Positions 1-9,945 of a stretch of 64,000 nucleotides of DNA are shown here, one piece after another; position 1 is the stretch's first letter, and every line of letters starts with the position of its first letter. The DNA is from an uncultured Muribaculaceae bacterium (GTDB taxonomy: Bacteria > Bacteroidota > Bacteroidia > Bacteroidales > Muribaculaceae), in NCBI GenBank assembly GCA_910579845.1, contig CAJTWL010000006.1, positions 1 to 64,000 on the forward strand, in the 5' to 3' direction. The notes below the pieces were generated by a model. It made no database searches. It was not told where the DNA came from and saw nothing but the letters and a program-made list of their open reading frames with translations. The position numbers and the translations under genes were made by a program.

Positions 1-120
1 AATATTTGGAAGCATATTACCTCATATACGGCAAATAGGATTTAGAGGAAAGTTAGGAATAATCATGCAATAACGCAACAGTTTATTAAAAATCATTAAT
101 AATTGTAAGTAACAAAAGAG

Positions 121-155
121 AGGTTGTGCCGTAATGATTTTTAACGACACAACCT
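121..155 (-). terminator. Hairpin terminator of the SusCD/MBL operon
   Basis: Arms AGGTTGTGCCGT (121-132) and ACGACACAACCT (144-155) pair at 11 of 12 positions. Read on the minus strand the stem is followed by CTCTTTTGTTAC, a weak T tract. It lies about 57 bases past the stop of the last gene of the operon. Positions 1-120 hold no gene that I can support. Confidence 0.6.
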
Positions 156-211
156 TCCTATAATACGTGATTGTATAAGAAAATGTTTCAAACAGTTTCT
201 TATAATGGCTG

Positions 212-1510
212 TTATTTGGATGTGTAGGGACCGTGGATGGATTTTACACGGTATATCATATCCGTGTCATCGAGCACATATACATAGTAGGATTCTCCGC
301 CCGGAGCCACGCGAACTACTATATGTCCGTTGCATCCTGTAATTTTCTGGTTTATATCAGGATAGTTTTCCTGTTGCCGCGAATGGAGATTGGTAGTGAA
401 GAAATTGTTATCCCATTTATATGTGTTGTTGTCGAATATTCCGGTTGAAATTGAGTTCAACAGATTATAATCCGGCTGATAATCGGAGAAATTCTGATTG
501 ACAATCACCTTTGGAGCAAATTCATTCTTCTGCATGCCTGATCCCCATGCATTGGCACTCAGGTGATGGTGCGCCTTGAACACCTCGAATCCATTTATAG
601 GTATGGTTGCCTTGACATAGTTTGCCACTGCATTTTGAGGAGCACTTACAAGATCTCCACAAGCTATGTAGTCGAATTTTCCATAATGGATATGGATACC
701 GCAAGAAGAAGGATTACCTCCGGTTTTGGAGAAATTCTCAACTTTTCCACCTGTTGAGCTGGAATTATCCACAACCCAGACATTGCCGTTTCCGCAAATA
801 TTGAAAATTGAGAAATTCTTGTATTTTTCCGCATCGTTGAGCATCTTGATCTGATTTTTGCCTACTTCAAAACGCGTACCGTCAAACTTCTTGTTTGAGG
901 TTCCCCATTTCACGAATTTGATATAGTCGTCGGCGAAACGGCTGTCAACGGGTGGAAGATCTTTATCTTCTTTGTATGTAGGATAACCGCGGTCGATCAA
1001 ATGATTGAAAGGCACTTCATCGTATATGGCTGTTATACCGGAAAGTTTGTATCCGTTTTCCGAAGTTTCTGTAGCCATTTTAGTATCACCTATATGATCG
1101 ATGTGTAAGTGACTTGCCATAAAATAGTCGAATGCCTTCTTTCCTGCAGGCAGGAAATGACGGATATAAGAAGCGTCCGTCATGTATGGACGGGTGTTGG
1201 CATTCGGTTTCTGCGGTACACTTGTGCTTGAGGTTTCCGTCTCTCCTGCATCTACGACAAGAGTGGTTCCATCAGGCATAATATAGAATATGCATTCCCC
1301 TCTGCCGGAATTTATAAGATGTATATCCAGACAACCCTCAGCCCATCGGGGTAAAACCTGACCCTCCTGTGCTGTAGGCAGTTCTCCCTTCTGCTCCTCA
1401 TGCTTTGCATTGAGGTCATCTTCCCAAGGCATTTTAATATGCTCCTCAGAACAGGACGCCATTGTCCCGCCGATAACCAAAGTCGATATAATTATTGATA
1501 ATTTGTCCAT
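212..1510 (-). CDS. Exported MBL-fold hydrolase, ComEC/Rec2-like, lipoprotein
   Basis: This 432-residue protein has a lipoprotein signal ending in GTMASC (Cys20), so it is probably an anchored envelope protein. The metallo-beta-lactamase core shows a GRGECIFYIMPDGTTLVVDAG-type opening strand (about 69-89), the metal motif HLHIDH (134-139), a metal-bridging aspartate in GDL (Asp286) and HHHLS (314-318). The layout matches the ComEC-associated MBL branch, where phosphodiester-cleaving members usually carry HHGS at the last site. The C-terminus (LDDTD, YRVKSIHGP) is nearly the same as in the neighbouring paralogue at 1547-2752. It is the last gene of the susCD operon, 36 bases after that paralogue. 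The fold is clear. The substrate is unknown, and a phosphodiester or other phosphate ester is inference. Confidence 0.8.
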   Translation of the reverse strand: MDKLSIIISTLVIGGTMASCSEEHIKMPWEDDLNAKHEEQKGELPTAQEGQVLPRWAEGCLDIHLINSGRGECIFYIMPDGTTLVVDAGETETSSTSVPQKPNANTRPYMTDASYIRHFLPAGKKAFDYFMASHLHIDHIGDTKMATETSENGYKLSGITAIYDEVPFNHLIDRGYPTYKEDKDLPPVDSRFADDYIKFVKWGTSNKKFDGTRFEVGKNQIKMLNDAEKYKNFSIFNICGNGNVWVVDNSSSTGGKVENFSKTGGNPSSCGIHIHYGKFDYIACGDLVSAPQNAVANYVKATIPINGFEVFKAHHHLSANAWGSGMQKNEFAPKVIVNQNFSDYQPDYNLLNSISTGIFDNNTYKWDNNFFTTNLHSRQQENYPDINQKITGCNGHIVVRVAPGGESYYVYVLDDTDMIYRVKSIHGPYTSK

Positions 1511-1546
1511 TAGAAATGATTACTTATAAATTTTTAAAATTACTTC

Positions 1547-2752
1547 TTATTTTTTACTTTTGAATGGTCCGTCGATACTTTTAACACGATAGGCGTTATC
1601 TGTATCGTCAAGCATAATCACATAGAATTCTTTTCCTCCGGGCATTACTCTTATCACCACATGTCCTCCGATAGCTGCGCAATTTTTGTATACCTCCGGA
1701 TTAGTCTCAATAAGAGAGTTGTCTATATTTGTGAAATACTGACGGGTTTTTCCTGTGGCTATTTTCTGTATGATCTCCTGATCCGGTTGTATTGTGCGGA
1801 CATAGAAACTCTGTGTAACCATTACCTGCGGTTTCAGAATAGCCATGGTTGCTTCATTCATTGTTTTTGGGGAGAGGTGATGATTGCTCTTTGTGGCTTC
1901 AATCTCCTTTCCTACTGCTTCCGCCAATGTTTTCTGTGTGTCGGTATTTCCACCGTTGAGATCACCGGCTGTCAGATAGTCGAAATCACCATAAGAAAGC
2001 AGGAATCCGCATGAAGCTCCGTTTTCTCTGATTTCCCCCGGTTCATAACAATTGAAAGGTTTCCCCTCTTTCCATACATATCCGTTGGCGCAAAGGTTCT
2101 TTATTTTGCACGAAGAATATTTTTGAGGATTGTATTGCAGTGAAATCTGTTTTTCGCTTCCGAGCTTCAATGCCTCAGCCTTCAGATTTCCCTTCTTTAT
2201 ATGACATTCAAGAAACTTGCGATAGTTGTCCAGAGATTTTTCGCTACGCGCTTTGACTTCGATCGCATCGAAATCCGGATAAGCCCTGTCAATAATAGTT
2301 CTGAACGGCATACGGTCATATAGGGCGGTAAGTCCGGATTCTATATAATTGCCGTTTGGCGAGACGGAGTATTCCGGTTCCAATTGTCCCATGTGGTCCA
2401 TATGAAAATGGCTCAGCATGAAATAATCGATTGAATCTTTCCGAGGGGAGAAATGACGCATGTAATTTGCATAAGTGTCCGCAGGACGTGTAAATTCGTT
2501 AGGACGCTGTGCGTCATTCCGCAAGTTTTTGGACTGATGGATAAATTCACCGGCATCCACCACCATGGTGGTTCCGTCAGGGAGAATAAAGAAGGTACAT
2601 TCTCCACGAGCGGTATTCACGGCATGAATGTCGAGCATACCCTCAGACCATGCAGGAAGTGTTTCTCCAACCTTTGCCGTATTCTTGCAGTTGGAGGCAT
2701 TCCCCGAAAGGAATGCGCCAACTAACAAAAACAACATCTCTAATTTATACAT
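1547..2752 (-). CDS. Exported MBL-fold hydrolase, paralogue of the adjacent gene
   Basis: This 401-residue protein has an N-terminal export signal (about 1-20) but no clean lipobox, since the cysteine sits in NASNC. It may therefore be periplasmic or secreted where its paralogue at 212-1510 is lipid-anchored. The MBL motifs are GECTFFILPDGTTMVVDAG (about 50-68), HFHMDH (115-120), TAGDL and NHHLS. The shared C-terminal motif (LDDTD, YRVKSIDGP) shows tandem duplication of an ancestral gene. It starts 27 bases after the fimbrillin-like lipoprotein gene, so it is in the same operon. Substrate unknown. Confidence 0.8.
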   Translation of the reverse strand: MYKLEMLFLLVGAFLSGNASNCKNTAKVGETLPAWSEGMLDIHAVNTARGECTFFILPDGTTMVVDAGEFIHQSKNLRNDAQRPNEFTRPADTYANYMRHFSPRKDSIDYFMLSHFHMDHMGQLEPEYSVSPNGNYIESGLTALYDRMPFRTIIDRAYPDFDAIEVKARSEKSLDNYRKFLECHIKKGNLKAEALKLGSEKQISLQYNPQKYSSCKIKNLCANGYVWKEGKPFNCYEPGEIRENGASCGFLLSYGDFDYLTAGDLNGGNTDTQKTLAEAVGKEIEATKSNHHLSPKTMNEATMAILKPQVMVTQSFYVRTIQPDQEIIQKIATGKTRQYFTNIDNSLIETNPEVYKNCAAIGGHVVIRVMPGGKEFYVIMLDDTDNAYRVKSIDGPFKSKK

Positions 2753-2779
2753 TTTAATATGTACGTTTATGAATGTTTT

Positions 2780-4402
2780 CTATTTTACGTAAACAGGGCG
2801 TAGACAGAATCCCGCTTTGGCATCAAATGCCTTGTTCCAGTATGGAAATCCGACTGCCGCATTTGCCAGTCTTAACACTATTCCGTAACAAGGTTCTGTG
2901 GCATCGGTTCCGGTTACGGATTCTGATCCCCAGTATACGCCTTGGGTACCCTGTACATTTACAGTGAAATCTGATGCGTTATAACGTCTGCCGGCTTTTG
3001 GCAGGAAAAGACCCTTTTCAAGTTCTTTCGGGGTCATCCCCACAACATTATTACTGGATGTAGGAGCATCTCCATCTTCCGGATCGAAGAACAGGTAGCC
3101 TGTCACATACTTTCCTTCGCCTACTTTAACTGAAACGTACTGTTTGGATGCCTTGGTCATAAGGTTATCGATATCCTGTCTGGTAGGCATACGGTATTTG
3201 CCCTTTGATGCCCAGAAGGCAAGGTCTCCGTATTTGGCTGCTGCGAAATCTGTTGTCGGTACTGTACAGCCCTGATCGGTAAAGAGTTTACCTGATATGT
3301 CGGTGCCTACAGCCGCTGTAGCCGAAGAATTGGGATCTTTGCTGAACGGATCTTTGATACCGCCCCAGTTGAAATGGTCATATTGTCCCGCATAGCTTCC
3401 GGGAGAGAATGTAACCGCCATATTGGCTTCTTTCATATTCTCATAATTGACAAACATGTATTGCTCCGGAGCTATACGCCAGTTTGTCTGGAAACCGTCC
3501 TGAGTAGCATTCTCAACATATTGGAGGTTTCCTGTAGCCCAATATATGTCGGCGACAAGCACTGTGCCTTCTATCTTCGGTTTGGTCACCGTAGCCTTGG
3601 GCATTGTCACTTCAAGCGAACGCATGACGCCCCGGCGCGCATTGAAAGTGGTGCTGACGATATCGCTCTCGCACATAAGGAGATTATCAGCGTTATATGC
3701 CGCAATCTTCAGACTTTCATATTCACCTACAGGAATTGCCAATGTTGCGGTGACGGTAGCGTCTTTGCGGGAGGGAAGATTGATTGTCAGTGTCTCTGAT
3801 CCGGCTTTTGCAGGCAGACCTTCTGCCAGACCTTTTTCAAATTCTACCGTGTAATTTCCCGAAAGAGCCTTTTCAGAACTAAGCACAAGTTTTACAGCAT
3901 CTGTGTTGACCTCTTTAACCTGCAGTGAAATATAGCTCATCAGTTGGGTGAAGGTTATTTCCGGAGAATTATTGACAGGAGCCACCATCAAGGAGCATTC
4001 GCCGAAAGAATTCGGAACAGTCTCGGATGGAAGATTTATGGAAAGTTCTTTTCCGGAAGTCGTCACAGTTGCAGGATGCACCGCATAGTTTCCAAGTGTC
4101 TTTCCTGAAGGTATGGAACCGGAGAAGATTGCTTTGCGTGTCTCTCCTGTTCCGTCGAGCGGGAGTGTCACAACTGAGCCGTCTGTACAGACCAGACCGA
4201 TGGCATCGTCGCCGAGCCAGCGAGCCTCTCCTGTGTTGATGAGAGATGTACGGGTTGAGGCGCAGTTCTCTATTGATGCCATAAACCTTACATCTCCTGT
4301 TGTAGAGAACTTCAGGCCGGGATCATAGACCTCTTCTTTATCACTGCAGGAAGCCATGGCGGCTACTGCAAGCATAAGGAATATATTATATTTCAGTTTC
4401 AT
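2780..4402 (-). CDS. Fimbrillin-like surface lipoprotein of the SusCD locus
   Basis: The signal peptide ends in AMASC (Cys19). After it comes a region resembling the fimbrillin/Mfa-like family: FMASIENCASTRTSL (about 41-55), then W-x-x-D-D-A-I-G-L and beta-rich repeats to about residue 280. The C-terminal half (about 285-540) has YWATGNLQY, MFVNYE, RMPTRQDI and CLRPVY, a Trp/Tyr/Gly-rich pattern like the FISUMP-type domains of Bacteroidota surface proteins. It follows susD by 13 bases. In loci of this design the third gene is usually a surface glycan- or ligand-binding lipoprotein, which is the likely role. No catalytic motif is visible. Confidence 0.65.
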   Translation of the reverse strand: MKLKYNIFLMLAVAAMASCSDKEEVYDPGLKFSTTGDVRFMASIENCASTRTSLINTGEARWLGDDAIGLVCTDGSVVTLPLDGTGETRKAIFSGSIPSGKTLGNYAVHPATVTTSGKELSINLPSETVPNSFGECSLMVAPVNNSPEITFTQLMSYISLQVKEVNTDAVKLVLSSEKALSGNYTVEFEKGLAEGLPAKAGSETLTINLPSRKDATVTATLAIPVGEYESLKIAAYNADNLLMCESDIVSTTFNARRGVMRSLEVTMPKATVTKPKIEGTVLVADIYWATGNLQYVENATQDGFQTNWRIAPEQYMFVNYENMKEANMAVTFSPGSYAGQYDHFNWGGIKDPFSKDPNSSATAAVGTDISGKLFTDQGCTVPTTDFAAAKYGDLAFWASKGKYRMPTRQDIDNLMTKASKQYVSVKVGEGKYVTGYLFFDPEDGDAPTSSNNVVGMTPKELEKGLFLPKAGRRYNASDFTVNVQGTQGVYWGSESVTGTDATEPCYGIVLRLANAAVGFPYWNKAFDAKAGFCLRPVYVK

Positions 4403-4415
4403 ATTGAATTTAAGA

Positions 4416-6221
4416 TTAGTAGCCGGGATTATTATTGGATAAACCGATAAGAGGATTAGTCACCATCTCGCTATACGGGAATGGCCAGAGCTCATCTTTG
4501 CCGATCACAAATTTTCGGGTAGTATGTTTACGCGCGTCAAAATCCTTGCCGTCGAATGTGGATACTCCGTCGTGGATTACTGTCCAGTTCTTGTCAATGA
4601 TAGGTTTGGCATTGGTTATGGTCTTGTTGAATGCTATGGCATACTGGGGACCGTTTATAGCCTTGTAAGCCACAGGAGTCACGCCGTCATCCTCTTTCCA
4701 GCGACGGATATCGAACCAGCGGAAGCCCTCGCAGCATAATTCCACTTTACGCTCATAACGTAGAGCAGAACGTAATTCATCTCTGTCGGTAGTGGTTACT
4801 TCCGGCATTTTCACTCTGGCACGAACACGGTTGATATCGGCTCTGGCTTTGCTCAGATTGCCTCCATCCATCTCAATGTTTGCCTCGGCATTGATAAGAA
4901 GTACTTCGGCAAGACGGATCAGGGGAACGTCAAGCTCATCTTCGTAGCTTGTGCCTGTGATAGTGCCGTAATATGCCGGGTCGGTATATTTTCTCCACAG
5001 GAAACTGCCGGGTCCTTTTGTCCCGTTGGGTCCATATTCACTCTTGTTGCCGGTAACGTCTCCGTTGTTTACGGCACTTCCGGTATTGTAATCCATTACC
5101 GTCTTGTCGGCGGGATCGATAGAGAACTGTACTCCCATAACACGGGAACCGGAACGTGCGCAGTAGAGATCGAGACGCGGATCACGGTTTCTCCAAGGAT
5201 CCTCCCAGTTGTAAAGCGGTGATTCGGTGATTGCCTTTCCGTCGGTGCACTGGAAAGTCTGCATCAGGGCAAGAGAGGGACCGGCACCGGCGGCACCGTT
5301 GTGTACACGGGATGCGAAGGTATAGATTCCTGTGTGTGTGTTTGCGGCTGCCAGACGGTTGTATTCCATACTCCATATCCACTCTTTGGAACCCTGTTCA
5401 GCTGCAAATCCGAACAGAGGTGTGCAGTCCGGCTCTCCCTCGACATGTGAGGGATAATATGTGACATCAAGAGGTGTCAGATCATGGATACCCTCGGCAA
5501 GTGTAAGAGCCTTTTCCGAATATTTTGCGGCATCAGCATAATAACCCCACTCAAGACAGATTCTTGATTTGAGTGCGTATGCGGCGATTCTGCCGATACG
5601 CGCCACACCCCATTCTGTTTTGTTCCATACTACAGGAAGCTTGTCAAGAAGTTCATCGTTCATGTCGGAAAGAACCCAACTGATGATCTCCTCTTTAGGA
5701 ACGCGGGGATAGGCGTAGTCGTTAAGATTCAGGCAATGGTCGATCTTCGGCACATCTCCATACATCTTGCAGGCCCAGTCATAAAAATAGGCTCTCAGAC
5801 ACAGACATTCGGCTTTCAGTTGATAGTACTGCTCATCGGATGCTTTTGAACGGATCTTGTCAAGATTGTCATAAACCAGGTGTATGCGTCCGAGACCTTT
5901 GTATATTCTGGCGTAGAAGTTCTCGACATGACCGTAGGACGATACGATTGTGGACAATGTGAAGTCGGGCCAGTTGGAGAGAGCGGTTCGGGTGGCACCG
6001 ATGTCTGTGAGCTGGTCGAGCCATCGGTTTGGTCCCGGCTCATATTGCATGATGTTGTTTGGCAGTGCCTTGTATGCGGCGAGAAGTCCCGATTCCGCCT
6101 CTTCCGCACTTGCAGGGAAGGAGGAAGTGGAGGGTCCTGTCAGCGGTTCGCGGTCCAGTGAGCATGATGCCAGAACCGTTGCCAGAAAAATTGCCGATAT
6201 ATGTTTTATTTTCAGTTTCAT
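4416..6221 (-). CDS. susD-like: SusD/RagB-family surface lipoprotein
   Basis: This 601-residue protein has a lipobox at VLASC (Cys20). The N-terminal SusD-like segment is PASAEEAESGLLAAYKAL (about 36-53), and the RagB/SusD C-terminal region holds LLINAEANIEM, RADINRVRARV, YERKVELCCEGFRWFDIRRW and LWPFPYSEM. SusD proteins form the lid over the SusC channel and capture substrate outside the cell. It starts 11 bases after susC. The ligand cannot be read from sequence, and no glycoside hydrolase is nearby to suggest one. Confidence 0.93.
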   Translation of the reverse strand: MKLKIKHISAIFLATVLASCSLDREPLTGPSTSSFPASAEEAESGLLAAYKALPNNIMQYEPGPNRWLDQLTDIGATRTALSNWPDFTLSTIVSSYGHVENFYARIYKGLGRIHLVYDNLDKIRSKASDEQYYQLKAECLCLRAYFYDWACKMYGDVPKIDHCLNLNDYAYPRVPKEEIISWVLSDMNDELLDKLPVVWNKTEWGVARIGRIAAYALKSRICLEWGYYADAAKYSEKALTLAEGIHDLTPLDVTYYPSHVEGEPDCTPLFGFAAEQGSKEWIWSMEYNRLAAANTHTGIYTFASRVHNGAAGAGPSLALMQTFQCTDGKAITESPLYNWEDPWRNRDPRLDLYCARSGSRVMGVQFSIDPADKTVMDYNTGSAVNNGDVTGNKSEYGPNGTKGPGSFLWRKYTDPAYYGTITGTSYEDELDVPLIRLAEVLLINAEANIEMDGGNLSKARADINRVRARVKMPEVTTTDRDELRSALRYERKVELCCEGFRWFDIRRWKEDDGVTPVAYKAINGPQYAIAFNKTITNAKPIIDKNWTVIHDGVSTFDGKDFDARKHTTRKFVIGKDELWPFPYSEMVTNPLIGLSNNNPGY

Positions 6222-6232
6222 GATTGCTATGG

Positions 6233-9200
6233 TTAAAATTGAACTTCAACTCCGAATGTATAAGTGCTTACAAGAGGATAGTTGCTTCCGATTGAACCGG
6301 TGGTCGCACCTTGTGCACCGCTCTGATAAGAAATTTCCGGGTCGTAGCCGTTATAGAAATTTGTGATTGTGAAAAGATTAGTGGCATTGGCATATATCAT
6401 CACACCCTTGAGTTTCGTAGGTCTGAGCAGCTTCTTGGGGAATGAATAGCTCAACTGGATATTCTTGAGACGGAAATATGACGCATCCGCCATCCAGAAG
6501 GTCGAGACTCTCGTGTTGAGGTTGCTGGTATACGACAGACGGGGATATTTGGCGTTGGGGTTATCCTCGGTCCAGTTATCGAGATGACATTTCTGGAATG
6601 TGCCGCCACTTACACTTGGCTGTGTGTAGGCGCCGCTCATATATGCGTCAGCTTTGCCTACTCCCTGGAACTGAGCCGAGAGGTTGATTCCCTTCCAGCC
6701 GAAGTTAAGTGTCAATCCGTAGGTATATCTCGGAATCAGAGAACCGAGAATCTGTTTGTCGGCATCGGTTACCTTGCCGTCTTTGTTGGTGTCTTCATAT
6801 ACAAGGTCTCCCGGATGTGTCTCGATACCGAACTGAGGACAGTTCGAGTTCATCCAGTCGGCTTGTTCCTGTGTCTGCACCTTACCCAGACATTTGAAAA
6901 GATACAGAGAGTTGATTGAAGATCCCTCTTGGTTGCGGATGACACCGCTTGTGCCGTATGTTCCTTTCATGTCGACGATCTTGTTGATGACATCCGACAG
7001 GTTTGCATTTACATTGAAGTTGAAATCTCCCCAGGTATGTCGGTAACCGAGAGCTATCTCCCAGCCCTTGTTTGTTACTACACCTGCATTCTGGTAAGGT
7101 GCTCCAAGACCGATGGTGGAGGGTATGTCAAGCTGCATAAGAATACCTTTTGTCTTTTTGTAATAGTAATCGGCAACGATGGTGAAAGAATTCCATAGTG
7201 TGGCATCTATACCGATATCGGTCATGCGGGTAGTTTCCCAAGTGATATCCTCATTGGCAAGGGAGTTCTGTGCAACGATCGGATGAACCTTTCCACCGGC
7301 AGATATGGAACTGATAACGAGATTCTGTGAAGCAGGATAATAGGAATTGATATTCTGGTTACCGAGTGTTCCGTGTGATGCGCGCAGCTTGAATTCATTG
7401 AGCACTTCGGTTACAGGCTCCATGAATTTCTCCTCTGTCAGACGCCATGCCGCCGAGAATGAAGGGAAGATACCCCAGCGATGTTTCTTGACAAAGCGGG
7501 ATGAGCCGTCGTAACGGAGATTGGCTTCGAAAAGATAGCGGTTGTCAAAATTATAATTCACACGTCCGAAATAGGACATAAGAGACATCTGGTTTCGGGT
7601 GCCTTCATTGTCCTTGAATTCATTGTCGCCGCCGGCATTGATTACCTCATAATCCGGATAGGCGAAACTGTTGCGGTATGCACCGAGGCTGTAGTAGTCG
7701 TAATTTTCATATGAGCATCCCAACAGAAGACGCAGATCATGTTTGCCGAATTCCTTGTTGGCCTGGAGAGTGGCGTGGTAATATCCGTTGTATGCGAATG
7801 TAACCGTTTCTTTGAGTGAGTTGTATTCGGCATTGGAAATCGGGGAAACATTGCCGTATGGATCTGAATGATATTCCACAAGATCCACAAATCTGTGTGT
7901 TTTTACACCGGTAAGCTGCGGAGCCGCCTTCAATTCCACGTTCAGCCATTTCAAGGGTTTGATTTCCAATGATGCCGCTCCTTTGAGGACACCGTTCTGG
8001 CGTATATTGTTTCCGCCCACACCTGTCTCGATCATCGGAAGCGGGTTGGTGGTACCGCCGGTAAAAGGCGCATAACTGCCGTCGCTCCATTGTGCGAGCA
8101 TGATCGGATCTTTTGCATTCATGAAAGAGAATACCGTTCCCTGAAAAGGATTCGTATTGCGCTTTGCATAGGTTCCTGCTATATCAAGACGAAAATTGAA
8201 GAGTTCATTTATCTTCACGTCCATATTGTTGCGGATATTGAAACGCTGGTAGTCGGAATTCTTGATTATACCGTTCTGTTGCAGGTATCCGAACGAAGTC
8301 ATGGAACGTATCTTCTCAGATCCGGCGTTCATTGACACTACATGATTCTGGGTGAAACCGTCTCCGTTCATCAGCCTGTCCTGCCAGTCGATGATCGGGT
8401 ATGCGTCCGGATCGAGGTAGTTGTTTTTGCGATAGTTGTTGATGTATTCATCCGTATATATGGATGTTGCGCCGTCGTTTTCAGTGGAACGACGTGACAG
8501 ACGCATATAGTCTTCCGGTCCTACGACATCGGGATATACTACAGGCTTCTGCCAGCCGACATATCCGCGGTATGTCAGACCGAATGTGCCTTTCTGGGCA
8601 CGTTTGGTTGTAATAAGGATAACACCGTTTGCCGCACGGCTGCCATATATTGCGGAGGATGCGGCATCCTTCAGCACTGAGATCTGGTCTATCTGCGAAG
8701 CATCTACTGAGTTCATGTCACCTTCGACACCGTCGATAAGAACGAGAGGAGAACAGTCTGAACCTCCGAAAGAACCGATACCGCGGATCTGTATGTTCGC
8801 GCCGTCAGCTCCAGGAGCGCCACCGGCTGTGGTTACTGTCACACCTGATGCCATACCCTGAAGTGCTGTTGAAAGCTGGGTGATAGGGCGGCTGTTGAAT
8901 TCCGATGTGGACACAGCTGCTACGGATCCGGTCAGGTTGACTTTTTTCTGTGTTCCGTAACCGACAACAACAACTTCGTCAAGCTGTTCCGAATTGTCTT
9001 TCATACGGATAAGAAGTTCGGTATCTTTGCCCGGTTTTATCTTGGTGGTCTCGTATCCTATGAACGACACGGCAAGCTCCATATCGGGGTTTGTCTTCAA
9101 TTCAAATTTACCGTCAATGTCTGTCATTACGGCATTGTTGCCCGAACCACGCACTGTTGCGCCGATCATCGGCTCTCCGTTCTGATCAATTACCGTTCCG

Positions 9201-9574
9201 GTCACAGTCTTCAGATCCGCGAAATTCTCCTTTGAGGAAGACTGGTTCTTCTCATCTTTTGGAATACGGGTGATGACAATGGATTTTGCCGAAACAATGT
9301 TATAGGCAAGATTCTTTTTCGGCAGGACTGAGTTTAGGATTTTCTCTACATCCGCATTTTTCATGTTTACGGAAACATCCTTGTTTGAATCTACCACATC
9401 CGAGCGATAGGAGAAACGATAGGATGTCTGCTGTTCAATCTGTTTGAACAATTGCGACAACGTGGCATTGTTAAGATTAACTGTCACCCCGTTGGTCTGC
9501 GCCATAGTGATGAATGACACACATAATAGTGTGAACATCAAGCATAGACGCCTTAAAAGATTGGTAAGTGGCAT
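6233..9574 (-). CDS. susC-like: SusC/RagA TonB-dependent receptor with STN signalling domain
   Basis: This 1113-residue outer-membrane receptor imports substrate using TonB energy. The order is: signal peptide (about 1-25, ending MAQ); an STN domain (about 28-110) of the kind that contacts a FecR anti-sigma factor; a carboxypeptidase-regulatory-like beta sandwich (about 125-195; DQNGEPMIGATVRG, DIDGKFEL); a TonB-box-like DEVVVVGYGTQKK; the plug (ALQGMASGVTV, IQIRGIGS, PLVLIDGVEGD); and a long barrel ending FGVEVQF. The STN domain together with the upstream sigma/FecR pair indicates substrate-induced transcription of this locus. The palindromic element at 9666-9871 lies between fecR and this start. 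Confidence 0.95.
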   Translation of the reverse strand: MPLTNLLRRLCLMFTLLCVSFITMAQTNGVTVNLNNATLSQLFKQIEQQTSYRFSYRSDVVDSNKDVSVNMKNADVEKILNSVLPKKNLAYNIVSAKSIVITRIPKDEKNQSSSKENFADLKTVTGTVIDQNGEPMIGATVRGSGNNAVMTDIDGKFELKTNPDMELAVSFIGYETTKIKPGKDTELLIRMKDNSEQLDEVVVVGYGTQKKVNLTGSVAAVSTSEFNSRPITQLSTALQGMASGVTVTTAGGAPGADGANIQIRGIGSFGGSDCSPLVLIDGVEGDMNSVDASQIDQISVLKDAASSAIYGSRAANGVILITTKRAQKGTFGLTYRGYVGWQKPVVYPDVVGPEDYMRLSRRSTENDGATSIYTDEYINNYRKNNYLDPDAYPIIDWQDRLMNGDGFTQNHVVSMNAGSEKIRSMTSFGYLQQNGIIKNSDYQRFNIRNNMDVKINELFNFRLDIAGTYAKRNTNPFQGTVFSFMNAKDPIMLAQWSDGSYAPFTGGTTNPLPMIETGVGGNNIRQNGVLKGAASLEIKPLKWLNVELKAAPQLTGVKTHRFVDLVEYHSDPYGNVSPISNAEYNSLKETVTFAYNGYYHATLQANKEFGKHDLRLLLGCSYENYDYYSLGAYRNSFAYPDYEVINAGGDNEFKDNEGTRNQMSLMSYFGRVNYNFDNRYLFEANLRYDGSSRFVKKHRWGIFPSFSAAWRLTEEKFMEPVTEVLNEFKLRASHGTLGNQNINSYYPASQNLVISSISAGGKVHPIVAQNSLANEDITWETTRMTDIGIDATLWNSFTIVADYYYKKTKGILMQLDIPSTIGLGAPYQNAGVVTNKGWEIALGYRHTWGDFNFNVNANLSDVINKIVDMKGTYGTSGVIRNQEGSSINSLYLFKCLGKVQTQEQADWMNSNCPQFGIETHPGDLVYEDTNKDGKVTDADKQILGSLIPRYTYGLTLNFGWKGINLSAQFQGVGKADAYMSGAYTQPSVSGGTFQKCHLDNWTEDNPNAKYPRLSYTSNLNTRVSTFWMADASYFRLKNIQLSYSFPKKLLRPTKLKGVMIYANATNLFTITNFYNGYDPEISYQSGAQGATTGSIGSNYPLVSTYTFGVEVQF

Positions 9575-9665
9575 AAATGATATTTAGGTTAGTTAGTTTT
9601 TCCGGTTTGCCAGACAGACATTTTCCTGCAGACTGTCATGTCCGTTGATTTATTGATGTAACAGT

Positions 9666-9871
9666 CTCTAAGAGTATGTTGAGTTTTAAACCAAATTTAA
9701 CATTGATAAAAAGTATGGTGATTTTTGATTTCATCACAAACGATCCTCCGGGTGCTTTTCCAAGCATTCATTCGGTCACATAGCCCGCTATGCTCCCTCC
9801 TGAATCTTGAAAAATCCCTCCGAAGTCTCTGTCTGTGCTAAAATCATTTAAAACTCAACATACTCTAAGAG
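9666..9871. repeat. Palindromic element A, about 206 bp, with terminal inverted repeats
   Basis: GAGTATGTTGAGTTTTAAA at 9672-9690 is repeated exactly in inverse at 9847-9865, and the match continues outward with one mismatch. Inner arms also pair (TTTTCCAAGCATTCA against TGAATCTTGAAAAA), and the apex is CATAGC-cc-GCTATG (9779-9792). The whole element is therefore one long imperfect hairpin. It fills most of the gene-free stretch 9575-9945 between fecR and susC. It has no ORF. It has the design of the elements at 11478, 14213, 42041 and 42680 but a different terminal sequence. Confidence 0.8.
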
Positions 9872-9945
9872 GAATGTCTCATATAAACAAGACAAATGAA
9901 CTGGGATTTTGTACCATTCTTTTGTTACATTTTTTCAGAAACTGT

